Source of the DNA: Triplophysa rosa
Taxonomy: Eukaryota; Chordata; Actinopteri; Cypriniformes; Nemacheilidae
DNA length: 64,000 nt
Assembly (NCBI RefSeq): GCF_024868665.1
Contig: NC_079891.1
Span: forward strand, 34,289,060 to 34,353,059
Direction of reading: 5' to 3'
Part shown: in pieces, positions 23,657 through 36,107 of the stretch
How positions within the stretch are numbered: the stretch's first letter is position 1
Layout: every line of letters starts with the position of its first letter
Notes under the pieces: generated by a model
What the model saw: the letters and a program-made list of their open reading frames with translations, nothing else
What the model was told of the DNA's origin: nothing
Databases searched by the model: none
Translations under genes and position numbers: made by a program

Positions 23657-25451
23657 ATGAACCGCAGTCTGCCAGGTTCCTTACTAAAATGTATTCTTCA
23701 GAAGGAAACTGCAGGCGTTTAAAGGAGCTGAGAGGAACGGAGGGCCTGGTGAACCAGTCGTGGCCGAACCTCAGCCCGAGGTGGATTTAACCGAGCCGAC
23801 TAAAGGTGAGTCCACGTGTAATGATACATTGTCATTGTATTTATGGGATTCATTTTGGACAATTAGCATTGTGTATATTTACATCTTTCTTTTGTGTGTT
23901 TTTCAGTTCCATTTGATTCCATGTATGATCTACATGGGAAGAAGCTGCGCAATGGATCTTTTGTGGCAACTCGGCGATCCGATGTATAGCAGTCTACACT
24001 GAATTAAACATGTCAAAAAAAACATTAGCGTTTTGATTAATATTGAAATGTGACTTATGCCATGAAAGATTAAAATTAGTTTTTTTTCTTGCTATATAAT
24101 TTATGTCTTGCATTTGTTGTGCTGATTCACAGCACTGCTATGAATGTTTATATATGTCTGGAGGTTAATTGATGAAGTGGCTCTGAATGTATTGTTGTCA
24201 TGACGACAGAGAAGCCAGCACGTTCAGCAGTTGCATCGCTGGTTCGAGGAACAACGAAAAATCGTCCTGGTGTATGAAAATCCCTCCACGTGGTTGGAGA
24301 AATACGTCAAGAACAGCGGTGGTCGCCTACATGAAGCCGAGGCTCGGGGCCTAGTCAAACAGGCAGCTGAAGGAGTTAAACACTCCCTGGACCACGGTGT
24401 ATTTCACGAGAAGGTCTTCGACACAAACTTCTTCATAGAAGAGAAGACCAGAACGCTGAAATTAAGCCTCTTTGGCGATGAAAAACACATCACCAGCGTC
24501 TATGAAATCAGCCGATTCAAGGGTAAGCGTGAGCACTTGTGTGCTGTGATGATCTCTTAACTATGTTAACAGGACGAGCCATGGACCGTGAAAACCTGAA
24601 GGCCGACAGATACTACGCAGAATTAGCAACGGTTTGGTCTCTTGGCACACTGGCGTATGAGATGATTCATGGACACGAGAAAAAAAAGGGCAAAGAACCC
24701 AAGCTGGACTCCAGTTTATCCAGAGGTGAGAAACACACACAACAACATTAGTGTGCCACACGAAGAGAACATGAGATGCATAACTGATGCACTTTCTGTA
24801 AATTCTCTCTCAGAATGTCGTGACTTCATCAGCGAGTGCTTGCAGAGAAATCCACTGCACAGAATGAGTCTGAAGGAATTGATGGCACATGAGTGGATAA
24901 ACGGAGTCGAGGAAGGTAAAGAATAATATAATATACAGTTGAACATTGAACATCTGAAACCATGAACGTGAAACACCAAGAAGTCTTGTCATTCGTGACC
25001 CTGTCTGTGTAATCCAGCCTAAAGTCTTAATAACGTAATGATGACATCGAGAGCATCAAAGTTTGATTTCAAGCATTCATTTCCATGTGATTTCAATCTG
25101 TGACATGGTTTGCAGGCCCATCAGACCCAGACGTGTCTGAGCCCGTCCCACGTCCATTTCATGTGGGACACACGGCTGAGGTCGAGTTACCTGGGCCAAC
25201 TACAGGTGAGGCCACTTTCAGTGATACATCGTCATTGTATTTTTATTTATTTGATTATAAATAAACTGTTAGACAAACGTGACCCTGCCAGTCAAACCCC
25301 AGCTAATGTCACTGTTATTGGAATTCATTTAGTATATGAACATTTTCCTTTTGTATATTTTTTAGCACCACTTGATTCCACGTATCAAGTAAATGAAAAG
25401 CAGATGTTCGAAGGAGCTTTTATGATGACTCGAAAATCTGCTGGCAGAAGA
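23657..25451 (+). pseudogene. Pim-like pseudokinase copy A1, broken
   Basis: A decayed copy of the gene at 43.0-46.6 kb. A deletion fuses exon 1 (ATG 23657) to the middle of exon 2 and removes intron 1, so the frame stops soon after. The remaining exon 2 ends at 23806. Exon 3 (about 23907-23981) has lost its donor, and exon 4 and the exon 5 acceptor are gone. Exons 5 (to 24532), 6 (24573-24725), 7 (24814-24915), 8 (25116-25205) and 9 (25366-25451) keep good splice sites. Kinase landmarks are visible but dead: the HRD loop reads GVFHEKVFDTNFF, the DFG position reads KLSLFGDE, and VWSLGTLAYEM and HRMSLKELMAHEWI mark the C-lobe. Exon 5 here keeps Lys where the palindrome copies have a stop. Confidence 0.8.
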
Positions 25452-25541
25452 GTAAGTGTCATTTTTCACATGCTTTATTTTTTGAGCCCTAACACATAGA
25501 TCAATGTAGACTGGATAAAACAAGAACAAAATAGCATTTTG

Positions 25542-25755
25542 TGTCGGAGCCAGGTGGTCGAGTGGTTCGTGCTCCGACATGTGGCGCCGGTGAGTCCTGG
25601 GCGACCAGAGTTTGAGTCCCGGCTCGTGGTCCTTTCCCGACCCTACCCCCCCTCTCTCTCATCCACTTTGCTTCCTGTCCTCTCTGAAAAGAGTCTCTCT
25701 CTGTCAAATAAAGGCAAAAAACGCCAAAGATAAATCTTAAAAAAAATATATATAT
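25542..25755 (+). mobile_element. tRNA-derived SINE with target-site duplication
   Basis: The head is tRNA-like: an A-box-type ggtggtcgagtgg and a B-box-type gagtttgagtccc, followed by a pyrimidine-rich body and an A-rich tail. The flanks atagcattttg (25531-25541) and atagcgttttg (25756-25766) form an 11-bp target-site duplication with one difference. The matching intron of the palindrome copies (46313-46330) has the empty site, so the insertion post-dates the split of these copies. Confidence 0.8.
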
Positions 25756-26080
25756 ATAGCGTTTTGATTAATATTGAAATGTGATCTGTTGAGCCAGAAA
25801 GAGGCATCCTGAGGTAGAGTTAACCAACCGAGCTGAAATTAAGGAAAGGTAATCGTGCCGCCCAATTCGCATCATTTCCTTCACCCGGAGCGAGTTCACA
25901 TCTTCACGTTTGGCGCATGTCAAGCCTTCATACGAGTAAAGTAATTCCACATCAAACAGCAAACTAAAACCATCATAACTTGAAAACCATAAACATAAAT
26001 ACTTAGTTTCACAGCGTCTATGAAGAAAACGGCTCCTATCACTTTAAGCACAAGTTCGAAGCGCTGATAACATGTCGTTA

Positions 26081-26106
26081 TGACGTCATCTCAGAGGCTA
26101 TATAAA
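26081..26106 (+). promoter_or_regulatory. Pim-like promoter of copy A2 (CRE + TATA)
   Basis: TGACGTCA at 26081-26088 and TATATAAA at 26099-26106. Upstream homology to the other copies starts only at about 25925, so this copy brought along only some 150 bp of upstream DNA. Confidence 0.65.
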
Positions 26107-26282
26107 GACGCGCTGAGCATCGAATATTCAGTTGTTCTGTGACAATCGCAGCGTTCGGCACGATATCATCCGAGCACTGACCGAAGTCAACAAACTTACT
26201 GTGTTTACTTCGATACTCACAACAAATGTCAAACATCTCGACCCAGAAGGCTGTTGGAGCGACAAACGTCCCTGAGGACACG

Positions 26283-27032
26283 ATGAACCGCAGTCTGCCG
26301 GGTTCCTTACTAAAATGTATTCTTCAGAAGGAAACTGCAGGCGTTTAAAGGAGCTGAGAGGAACGGAGGGCCTGGTGAACCAGTCGTGGCCGAACCTCAG
26401 CCTGAGGTGGATTTGACCGAGCCGACTAAAGGTGAGTCCACGTGTAATGATACATTGTCATTGTATTTGTGGGATTCATTTTGGACAATTAGCATTGTGT
26501 ATATTTACATCTTTCTTTTGTGTGTTTTTCAGTTCCATTTGATTCCATGTATGATCTACATGGGAAGAACCATTTGAGCAGCTGAAGGAGTTAAACACTC
26601 CCTGGACCACGGTGTATTTCACGAGAAGGTCTTCGACACAAACTTCTTCATAGAAGAGAAGACCACAACGCTGAAATTAAGTCTCTTTGGCGATGAAAAA
26701 CACATCACCAGCGTCTATGAAATCAGCCGATTCAAAGGTAAGCGTGAGCACTTGTGTGCTGTGATGATCTCTTAACTATGTTAACCGGACGAGCCATGGA
26801 CCGTGAAAACCTGAAGGCCGACAGATACTACGCAGAATTAGCAACGGTTTGGTCTCTTGGCACACTGGCGTATGAGATGATTCATGGACACGAGACCAAA
26901 AAGGGCAAAGAACCCAAGCTGGACTCCAGTTTATCCAGAGGTGAGAAACCCACACAACAACATTAGTGTGCCACACGAAGAGAACATGCATAACTAAGAA
27001 TGCCGTGATTTCCTCACCAAGTGCTTGAAGAA
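26283..27032 (+). pseudogene. Pim-like pseudokinase copy A2, heavily deleted
   Basis: It shares the exon 1 to exon 2 fusion deletion of copy A1, so it is derived from A1 or from the same ancestor. Exon 3 (from 26532) breaks off after YDLHGK and joins directly into the middle of exon 5 (about 26576). Exon 5 and exon 6 (to 26940) are recognisable, with the same HEKVFDTN and LFG degenerate motifs. A 30-base scrap of exon 7 (gaatgccgtgatttcc) ends at about 27032, followed by AT-rich sequence. No functional product is possible. Confidence 0.8.
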
Positions 27033-27550
27033 ATTATTTTTATTCATATTTATTCATTTATAAATTATATTGCACACACATTTTAAATAAGAAACATTTT
27101 GCAATTAATGCATTTTTAGCTCAAATGATACATTAATAATATGATTCATAATTCTCTATTAAATTATATTATAATAAATATGATATTATATATAAGAATA
27201 TTAGAAACAGTATTTTTATTTTTTTAATAGTATTTTTATTGGTCGTTTCAGACTTTGGGACCCAACAGTATCTTAATACAAATGCTTCATAGATGAGCTT
27301 TTGTAGTCAGCTAACCTCTTGTTGAATATTTCTCTAGCCTGGGTTCAGGAGGACTGTTGACATTCAACCAACCCAGCTGAAATCAAGGATAGGTAATCGT
27401 GCCGCCCAATTCGCGTTGCCGCCGTTTATAATTCTCTATTAAGATAAGAAACATTACAAATAGCATTTTTTATATTTTATAGTATTTTTATTAGTTGGTT
27501 CAGAATCTCTGTGAATTCGGTTTTCACTGCCTGCTTTAAAAAGAAAAAGT
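27033..27550. repeat. Pim-like intron tail with a single minisatellite unit
   Basis: Homologous to 46780-47300: gaaacatttt, the gtatcttaatacaaatgcttc segment, and tttctctagcctgggttcagg. At 27425-27530 it contains one copy (attctctattaagataagaa, then agtatttttattag, then cactgcctgc) of the unit that is amplified to a 108-bp array at 47.2-48.6 kb. Confidence 0.65.
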
Positions 27551-27829
27551 AAGTACGTTTCAGCGCGTCGCACTCGAACCCATAATAAATATAGCTGCAA
27601 GCAGTAATTCCGGAGTTTGAGCGATTTAAGGCCTCTAAGGCACCTTTGCAGTTGTCGTCTAGGCTCAGGGCTCGCAGACTAACACATCCACGATAGATGA
27701 TACTTCCCCACACCCAGAAAAAAGACAGAGATGGTCAGTATTGCTTCATAAGGACAATGCATGCTTTCACACACATATCATTTTCCTTTCTGTTTGCTAA
27801 CAGGAGTTAAAAGGGCCCACTTCCCTGTC

Positions 27830-28180
27830 CCTGCAATGTTCTGATGTAGGTCTTGACAAACGGTTGCTAGGGTACTGTTTTAGGATGCTAGGGAGTGGTT
27901 TGGGTCCTACCAACAATGATACTCCAAGATGTGAAACAAACCAACCCCCATGTCTCTACGATGTTCTAATGCAGAGATATGGGTCTTGCTAAACGGTTGC
28001 TAATGTGCTCTGTTTGGATGGTAAGAAGTGGCTTGGCTGCTGACAAATGATGTTACTACAAGCTACGAGTGAAACGAACCAACCTCCACGTGTCTGCAAT
28101 GTTCTGATGCAGAGATAAAGCTCTTGGTAAACTGTTGCTTAGGTACTCCGTGCGGTTGCTAGGGAGTGGCTTTTCATGAA
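27830..28180. repeat. Degenerate tandem repeat, period about 125-135 bp
   Basis: Three diverged units recur, each with (t)gttct[ga]atgcagagat, then aaacggttgct, then agtggctt, with anchors near 27836, 27962 and 28098. The wording (ggttgctaggg) is common in fish genomic repeats. Confidence 0.55.
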
Positions 28181-28199
28181 GATTTCGGGACACCGATTG

Positions 28200-30240
28200 G
28201 TTGCCTTGACTTTATGACACTGTGTTGTGAAGATATCCATGTGAGCCAACTGTCAGAGCACCATCATATTTTAAATGTGTCTGATCATGAATAAAATAAT
28301 ACTGGTTATCATTACAATATGATCGTCCCCTGTAGATCAGCATTTTTTTCCAACACAGTTCTACTTTTATGGTTTTTGGATTCAGTTATTTCACATAGTT
28401 TGTGTTAAATGGACAGTCACTGATTTTTGAGAACAGCTGCATAGCCATGAAAATGTACGCGTCTTTATCACAGCAGAGACCAAGCACAAAAAATGCAAAT
28501 GAAAAACAATCAAATATGACATAGAAGTGTATAAATAAGCCGCACACCAGGGGTATTTATATAGAGATTGTAGCCTTCACGCTTCACTGTAGTTACACTT
28601 TTCTTCTTGTTTGTATCTGAAGGATGGGATACCCTTCAATGGACCAATGGTAACACTAGGTTCGCTACAGAGGGCAAAACAAACAAAACAAAAAAACACC
28701 TAAACTTAAAAAACAGACTAGGAAAATGACTTTTGGGTTGTGTTTCTTTTACTTTGAATGAAAATTGAGATGTAATTATAAAAACAGATGACAATAATTA
28801 AGTAACAACAAGCAATGTCTCTTGTCTTTCTTTTTTTGGGGGGGAGAAATTCAGATTTTTGAGGTAGTTTTCAGTTATTACATTTAATTACACCTATTTA
28901 TAGTTTATTAATCTACGTTACTATTTAATTTGTCAAAATGATTTATGGTTTTGTGGTTCTGATTGAAGTTTGATTCTATTTATTCCTATGAGGTGTTTGT
29001 AGCTTTGACCCTAACTTGGTTAATCGAAGACCTTTAACCCACAGAAGAAAAAAATCAATAAACAGATTACAAAACAAATTAATTCCACAGAAACCGTACA
29101 AACTCGACTCAAGTCACATGTGTGAAACAGTTTTCAGACCATTGAACAAAGGCGCACACGTGTGGCAGAAAATTGTCCTTTTAGTCCCAAATGATAAATC
29201 ATATGAATACAATGAATATTAAATTCACTGGTTGTATGAGTGCAAATGTAAGAGGTACTAAATGTTCAACAGAGCAACATTCAATGAGATTCTCAGCGGT
29301 GAGATAATTGGTGGAAAATACCACTAGGTAGGGATGATTTCCACTGGTGATGAAAGATAAGGCACTTATCACTTGATGAATTGCAGAATTTCTTCTTCTC
29401 GTCTCTCTCAGGGTTCTTTATGTGGGTGGCTCGCCATCTCAGGTTCACATTTTAGTTCAATCTCATAAAAACATGGCCTGTGCATATAAACACCAATTAA
29501 TGATCAGGTCAATTATTCACCATCATGCTGGACATATCTTTTATACATGAACTCAAATAGAGGGAATTTGTCACTCAATATATAAATATTTACATAATTG
29601 ATGATATTCTGATGGTTAGCATTATTTTTTAGCTCTTCAGAAATACAATACACACATTTTATATGAACACTAAACATATGCAACTTGTAAAAAAAACAAT
29701 TTTAAACATCAATACAATGTGTTAACACTTAATCCCAAAAAGATGAACATGATAAACTCACCAAATCCGAAGAATTTCAACACAGAATCAATCAACCACG
29801 TCAGATTTCAGTGTCCACAATCACATGTCATCTGCTTCAATATCATCAGCCATCACGCTAAAGTTAACCAAATAACATTTATACAAGCGTTACAACTTTA
29901 GATAATACATTATTCATGCATATTAAAGAAGGATGGTTGTTATTTTTGCCTTTTAATCCGCTTTGGTGACACTCGCGATCTACGAAGCGTCTGCGATCAT
30001 GCGTCTCACCTCAGTGACGTCACACAAACGCCAGTTTTGAAATAAAAGTCACACTTGAGTTATTTTATTTATTTTAAAATCCACGATAAACAATGATTTA
30101 GCTTACACAGTATATTATTGCTTTTATGTTTTCAGTGAAAACAAGTTTGTGTTAAATGAAGACTAAACTAAAACTGGAGTTGTTTTAAAGAGATTGTAAG
30201 AGATTGTATTCAGTCAACTTCATTTTCCTTATTGTTTCAA
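28200..30240. other. Intergenic, no gene recognised
   Basis: AT-rich DNA with chance open frames only. At about 29975-30020 there is a short GC-rich segment with a TGACGTCA site that could be a promoter, but no exon was found beside it. Confidence 0.3.
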
Positions 30241-30280
30241 TTCCTTTTTGTTTAATATTTTTTACCAATCTGAAAAATGA

Positions 30281-30368
30281 ATATATTTGATAAATAAAAA
30301 TAATAATAGTTCACCAGCAAATAATATAAAGCGTAATGAACTATTATTTTTATTTATCAGATATATTA
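30281..30368. repeat. AT-rich inverted repeat
   Basis: About 31 bases at 30281-30312 (atatttgataaataaaaata..) pair with 30337-30368 in reverse complement across a loop of about 24 bases, with one small indel. It may be a short palindromic MITE. Confidence 0.6.
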
Positions 30369-30739
30369 ATGTACCTCTGAATTCTTAATCCGGGCCTGCT
30401 TGGGAGATCTTGTCAAAGGAATAAAGAAACTAACAAATAAAGAAAAAAATGATTGTCTATCACAATTTATTGTTAAATATAGCATTTGAAAATAAGTTTT
30501 TCATTTTTATAGGCTTACCACAACCTAAAACAGACTTTCACAGCCACACAGTTTAATATGTAAACATTTATTCCTAATCTTATCCCTAATTGTAAATGCG
30601 TGTTATATTTGACTTTTATTTTCTTCTTTTTTGTTTTATGGCGGGGTGGCATCCAACGTTAAACTGCATTAACGCCACCTACTATACTGTAGTGTGGACT
30701 AAAGTATCTACCAGAACACACACACACGCACACGCACAC

Positions 30740-31345
30740 CTAAACAAAATTTGAATATTATGAAAAATGTCAATATTTTTTGTCACTCATTTCAGAAAGT
30801 GAAACCCATATATTATATAGATTAATTACACAGAGTGAAATATTTCAAGCCTTTATTTCTTGAAATTTAGATGATTATGGCTTACAGATAATGAAAACCC
30901 AAAATTCAGTGTCTCAGAAAATTAGAATACTACGTAAGATCAATAAAAAAAGGATATTTTAAACAGAAATGTCTGGCTTCTGAAAAGTATGTTCATTTCT
31001 ATGCACTCAATATTTGGTTGGGACTCCTTTGCATGAATTACTGCATCAATGTGGCGTGGCATAGAGCCAATCAGCCTGTGGCACTGCTCAGGTGTTATGA
31101 GAGCCCAAGCAGGATGCTTTGATAGCGGCCTTCAGGTCATCTGCATTGTTGGGTCTGGTGTCTCTCATCATAGATTCTCTGTGGGGTTCAGGTCAGGCGG
31201 GTTTGCTGGCCAATCAAGCACAGTTCCACCATGGTCATTGAACCAGCTTTTGGTACCTTTGGCAGTGTGGGCAGGTGCCAAGTCCTGCTGGAAAATGAAA
31301 TCAGCATCTCCATAAAGCTTGTCAGCAGAAGGAAGCATGAAGTGC
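30740..31345 (-). mobile_element. Tc1/mariner transposon remnant, transposase C-terminus
   Basis: On the minus strand the end of a Tc1-type transposase can be read: ADKLYGDADFIFQQDLAPAH, TAKGTKSWFNDHG, then VLDWPANPPDLNPTENLW, followed by a broken helix region. The DWP..NSPDLNP-type motif is a Tc1 hallmark. Stops and frameshifts interrupt it and the N-terminal part is missing. The flank toward 30740 has the typical AT-rich 3' end with cttgaaatttagatg-like text. Confidence 0.75.
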
Positions 31346-31636
31346 TCTAAAAATTTTAAAAAAAATTGTAGTGATTCTCGATCGCCAGATTGATTCAGTG
31401 CTTTCAGTTTTTATGATCTGATGAGCTTCGATCTTTATTTTGTTTACTCTATTCCAAGTCACTTTCAGAACCCGAATTTATGCTTCAAATGCATATTGCA
31501 GACCTTCTTATTGCTTTTGGCTGAAAGTACGCGACCTTTCTTTCCAGAAAGTATTATTTCACTATAAATATTCTTTATTGTAGTGGGATCGCTTTGGCGA
31601 TGTCGGACATAACAAAAGGGGGCGGGCCTTGCGAAG

Positions 31637-32003
31637 GGTCAATTACGCTTTGCCTATAGAGGGTATGCATTGACGTCACTTTCCCACGTGAACATGTCTT
31701 GGGACGCGCTCCCCTGGGTGGCAAAACACCCAGCAAAATTGCTGAGGAGAATAGGAGAAAGAAAGAAAACAGGACTAAAACACACAATTATTTGCTGAAC
31801 GTACAAGCAGCTGGACTTGACCGTGATCCTTACGGCTTCACTACGACTTACAAAGGAATCAGGTGTTCCTGGAAACTGAAATGTTGCGCGGAATTGCATT
31901 TTCTGATATCGTAAGCAGTCATTTGCTGAGTGTTTTGTCACCCACGGGGGCGCGCTCCGACATCCTCACGTGATTAAGTGACGACACGTCCATACCCTCT
32001 ATA
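31637..32003. mobile_element. Non-autonomous DNA transposon with long inverted ends
   Basis: The left end tatagagggtatg..attgacgtcac and the right end, in reverse complement, tatagagggtatggacgtgt match with small gaps. Between them a plus-strand frame (31699-31914) encodes a basic segment SKIAEENRRKKENRTKTH, possibly the start of a lost transposase or accessory protein. Superfamily not assigned. Confidence 0.5.
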
Positions 32004-32363
32004 GCTGCTTACTTCCTTCTCAATAATAGAATAAGCAACTTTATCACCAACAGCTACTCGTTTTTTCTCAAGAAGGTTTTCCAATTCTACATTAAACCAA
32101 GCCTTATTATTTATTAGCATCAATCACATTCTCAACACAGAATGAAATATAACTGCACACCACATCACTCAACTCATTATTATTGTCCAACATTTTGATA
32201 ATCAGTTTAGTTAGTGGTTATTAGATATTAGGCTTGTTTTGGTTTTGATTGTTTCTTTTATTTTTGGCGTCACTTATTCTTTCCTTTTCCCTTAGTTTTT
32301 TCCACTTTGTTTTGAACATTGTACATCTGAAAATAATTTAAAAAAATACTGTATCTGACATTA

Positions 32364-32480
32364 GGGGTGGGAATCCCAGGGTACCTCAAGATACGATACG
32401 ATACATGGCTCACGATACCAATAATATCACAATGTAGCAATAAAATGTATATTGCTTGAGAATCCTATAACGATACATCA
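32364..32480. mobile_element. hAT-type element end
   Basis: aggggtgggaatcccaggg, tacctcaagatacgatacga is a familiar terminus of fish hAT elements. The partner end was not located. Confidence 0.45.
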
Positions 32481-33161
32481 CGATATCCACCTAACTAAAA
32501 CAAAATGCCCATGATAACATTTATTTTTCAGTAGGTAAATTAATAACGTTACCAACATGAGTAAGATTTTAAGTAAATAAACAGTGAAATTATCAGAGGA
32601 CTCATACATTTACACATTTTACTTCTTAAACTCTTGCCTTCGGAACTCAACAGTTTGGATTTGGACTATAAAAAGACAAAAACATTTGAGGCAATTATTT
32701 GATTATCAATTTTTTTTCTTTAACTGTTTTTTTACAGGAAAGGAGAGATGTTCTTGCCCTGAATACAAGATTCCTGAAAAAGGCAGTTCTCAAGAAATGA
32801 GATAAAGCACCAAGCCTGTTGTGAGACTTTAATTTTGTGTTAAACATTTTATTAATTTCACTGTATTTACCCTATAGTTTGTAGGGAATAATGAGTTATG
32901 ATTTTCACATTGTAAATAAACGTATATAATATGTAGTATTGTGTCTTATTTGAATGCTGAATTTTATTCAAGCTCCAGCATATTCCAATGAATAAAATTA
33001 TTTTACTAGTGAACTTCATATTTTAAGATTAACGTGACTTGTATGCTTGTAAAAATCACAAGCAAATTATACAAATTATAACAGGAATACCACAACATCC
33101 TCCAAAAATACAACAGACAAATCAGCTTTAACAGACATTACTGCAGAAATATGACAGTAGT

Positions 33162-33978
33162 ACCACAAGAATATAACAGGAATATTAAACAAAAGAATAT
33201 CCTGTGATAAATACTGCAGAAATATGACCGTAAAACCACAAAGTACCACAAGAATATAACAGGAATATTAAACAAAAGAATATCCTGTGATAAACACTGC
33301 AGAAATATGACCGTAAAACCACAAAGTACCACAAGAATATAACAGGAATATTAAACAAAAGAATATCCTGTGATAAACACTGCAGAAATATGACCGTAAA
33401 ACCACAAAGTACCACAAGAATATAACAGGAATATTAAACAAAAGAATATCCTGTGATAAACACTGCAGAAATATGACCGTAAAACCACAAAGTACCACAA
33501 GAATATAACAGGAATATTAAACAAAAGAATATCCTGTGATAAACACTGCAGAAATATGACCGTAAAACCACAAAGTACCACAAGAATATAACAGGAATAT
33601 TAAACAAAAGAATATCCTGTGATAAACACTGCAGAAATATGACCGTAAAACCACAAAGTACCACAAGAATATAACAGGAATATTAAACAAAAGAATATCC
33701 TGTGATAAACACTGCAGAAATATGACCGTAAAACCACAAAGTACCACAAGAATATAACAGGAATATTAAACAAAAGAATATCCTGTGATAAACACTGCAG
33801 AAATATGACCGTAAAACCACAAAGTACCACAAGAATATAACAGGAATATTAAACAAAAGAATATCCTGTGATAAACACTGCAGAAATATGACCGTAAAAC
33901 CACAAAGTACCACAAGAATATAACAGGAATATTAAACAAAAGAATATCCTGTGATAAACACTGCAGAAATATGACCGT
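33162..33978. repeat. 83-bp minisatellite ending at an assembly gap
   Basis: Nine full units of exactly 83 bp start at 33162, 33245 and so on to 33826, and a tenth is cut by the gap after 69-70 bases. All but the first are virtually identical. A degenerate partial unit precedes them. Because the array runs into the gap, the true copy number is unknown. Repeated minus-strand frames of 76 codons are by-products of the period. Confidence 0.95.
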
Positions 33979-34078
33979 NNNNNNNNNNNNNNNNNNNNNN
34001 NNNNNNNNNNNNNNNNNNNNNNNNNNNNNNNNNNNNNNNNNNNNNNNNNNNNNNNNNNNNNNNNNNNNNNNNNNNNNN
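33979..34078. other. Assembly gap of 100 N
   Basis: Exactly 100 unknown bases, the usual placeholder for a gap of unknown size. Confidence 0.97.
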
Positions 34079-34342
34079 TTATATAAACGAAGAGCTTCAT
34101 CTACAGGTCATTCGTGGAAATGCTTTTGAAGAATATTAGGACAGCATCCATAAATCCCTGAAAGTACCAATACAACTCACAGATCACATGAAGGAACGTA
34201 GTTAAATGTTTACATTTTACCTTCATTATTAAATTAATTATTTTATCATTTATAGTGTATCTAAATGTAAAAACAAATGTTTAATTCTACGTGTAAAATT
34301 TAAATGTGTAATACGTATGTACATTTATAAAAAATATATAGT
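34079..34342 (+). repeat. Junction segment J, copy 1
   Basis: This 264-bp block (from ttatataaacgaagag to gtctacaaatac) recurs in part in direct orientation at 37663-37862 and complete and inverted at 60535-60800. In each place it joins different neighbours, so it marks the rearrangement breakpoints of the palindrome and the FAM111 block. Confidence 0.85.
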
Positions 34343-34595
34343 CTACAAATACAGTATCCATATAATAGCATTGAGTTTAAAAGCATTTATATTATCAACA
34401 CATCTTTCTGAACCAGAATATAATAACATTAAACACCAAACAATAAACAATAAACATAATTTAAACACTTTTTGACTCATACAAGGTGATTGCAATGTGA
34501 TTTCACAGTTATGATTGCTTTAATCTGAAGAGCAGACAGCAGCAGGTGGAGAAAGTGACACACGTGACCTGCTGCACATTGACAGAAGAGCAGAC

Positions 34596-35188
34596 ATGAG
34601 GTCTTGTACATCCACCGAGATGATTTACTATTGGACAAACATTATATTCATTATCATCTTTGAACATGTTAAGAGATGTCATTCTTCAGGTCAGATGAAA
34701 TTGTTGGTCACACAAATGTGAACAGCGTTTTTATCATTTGATTTTCTTATTTCCATTCTGCTCAAATGTATTTTGTAAACCTGCTTAGAAACAAAGTACG
34801 CATTTTTGTTCTTTTGTTAAGCTGCTTTCCTTCAAACATTGTTAGTATTAATGTTTACATTTAATTTACACTAAATATGTAAAGCACCAGGACTAGCAAT
34901 GTAGCATAATTTATGTTACAAATTAATTTCACATTTCAATGATTTTCTTGTAGATTACATCAGTGTGCCGGACATTGTCAAACTTCGGGCTTTGGACATG
35001 TGGAGAATGGAGATGAATATGAGTGAAGAACATAGAAACCAGATGTATGAAATACAAGTTGGCCGCACAAAAACATGGATATTATTGGCAGAGTGAGTTT
35101 AACTGTCCCACTGCCTCCTCACACAGGTTTTTGTGTTTTTATTTGTATAGACAGTAATGATTTTCTGTGCATTGACAGATGTCATTGA
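34596..35188 (+). CDS. Small putative secreted or membrane protein, three exons
   Basis: A speculative spliced model. Exon 1 (34596-34689) starts MRSCTSTEMIYYWTNIIFII, a short N-terminus with a hydrophobic run that resembles a signal peptide or anchor. Exon 2 (34954-35092) follows a ttcttgtag acceptor and encodes VPDIVKLRALDMWRMEMNMS, then EEHRNQMYEIQVGRTKTW. A gtgagt donor leads to exon 3 (35179-35188), which closes the frame after Cys-His. Total about 80 residues. Not recognised. The copy at 61.0-61.6 kb keeps all splice sites and frames, which supports coding. Confidence 0.4.
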
Positions 35189-35397
35189 ATGCTGTTGCTG
35201 ACACATCTGGACGTCACAGATGCCGCTGAACTGCACAGATCATTCTGTGAGAATAAGACGCATCTCTGATAACTTTTGGATCCTGGAGCGCATGGAAAAC
35301 TCACTGTGGTGGGAATTTAAAATCTGTTTCTGTGCTGATAATAATGGGCATCACATCCCAGCCGAAAAAAAAAAAACTAATGGGTTCAATGGTTATA

Positions 35398-35830
35398 GTG
35401 AGAACTGAATTGGTTTTAAAGAAAGCTTTAATGGTATCTGTGGGTCTCTACTAGTAATGTGTTGGGTTCTATTGGTGGGATTTTATCTGGTGGAACCAAT
35501 AGAAAACCATTAAATCCTACTGGAATAAAGCCCAAAACACATTACATAAAGACATTTTGTACTGGTTTTAATGGTAAACAGCTGATGGTGTTTTTGGAAT
35601 GGAAACCATTATAATTTGTATAGTTTTTTTTACTGCTTTTGAGATGTATTTGTATATAACTAATATATTTTTAGTATTATTAATACACTTAAAAAAAATG
35701 TTGGGTTGTTTCAACCCGAGGTTGGGTCAAAGACAGACATTTTCTATGTTCATTTAAACCAGCGGTTTGGTTTGACCATATTTTACCCAAAAGGTTCAAG
35801 AATAAAACAAATCAAGAATATATCGAGAAT
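35398..35830. repeat. MITE-like repeats
   Basis: Two elements lie side by side. One at about 35398-35620 has gttctattggtggg opposed by ggaaccaatagaaaacc and a terminal ttttaatggtaaac. One at about 35690-35815 has tgttgggttgtttcaaccc and inverted ttttacccaaaa. Both are present in the 61.8-62.3 kb copy. Confidence 0.45.
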
Positions 35831-36019
35831 TAGTTGTTTATTTAAAAGAAACAGGATTGATTAATAGGATATAGGATACCGTTTAAAAAAAATGTTTTTT
35901 ATTATTTTTATAATAAATACGTAGCTTTTGTTGCTAAACTTCCTAGTCATTGGGCGCTTCATACTCCTTTCCAGTAGGTGGCGGGAATGCACCTTTTAAG
36001 TTGGTTTGCCAACCGCCAT

Positions 36020-36107
36020 TAAATCCTAAAAGAAGAAGAAGAAGAAGTCCTTGGCGGGCGCTCGCAAATGTGAAAGTCATCTATTTCCGGGACTTAGTTT
36101 GTACGAG
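36020..36107 (+). promoter_or_regulatory. FAM111 promoter and untranslated exon 1
   Basis: A short GC-rich island (ggcgggcgctcgc, then atttccgggac) without a TATA box precedes a donor at 36108 (cgag|gtgaag). In the duplicate the corresponding exon ends at 62564. This fits a housekeeping-type start with an untranslated first exon. Confidence 0.45.

Noticed and set aside
25545..25625. Possible tRNA gene
   Set aside because: The A- and B-box text is followed by a SINE body, an A-rich tail and target-site duplications, so it is the head of a SINE.
31049..31315. 88-codon plus-strand frame
   Set aside because: It is the antisense shadow of the Tc1 transposase remnant, whose motifs are on the minus strand.
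33138..34100. Series of repeated 64-83-codon minus-strand frames
   Set aside because: They are one 83-bp minisatellite unit read over and over; the spacing is exactly the repeat period.
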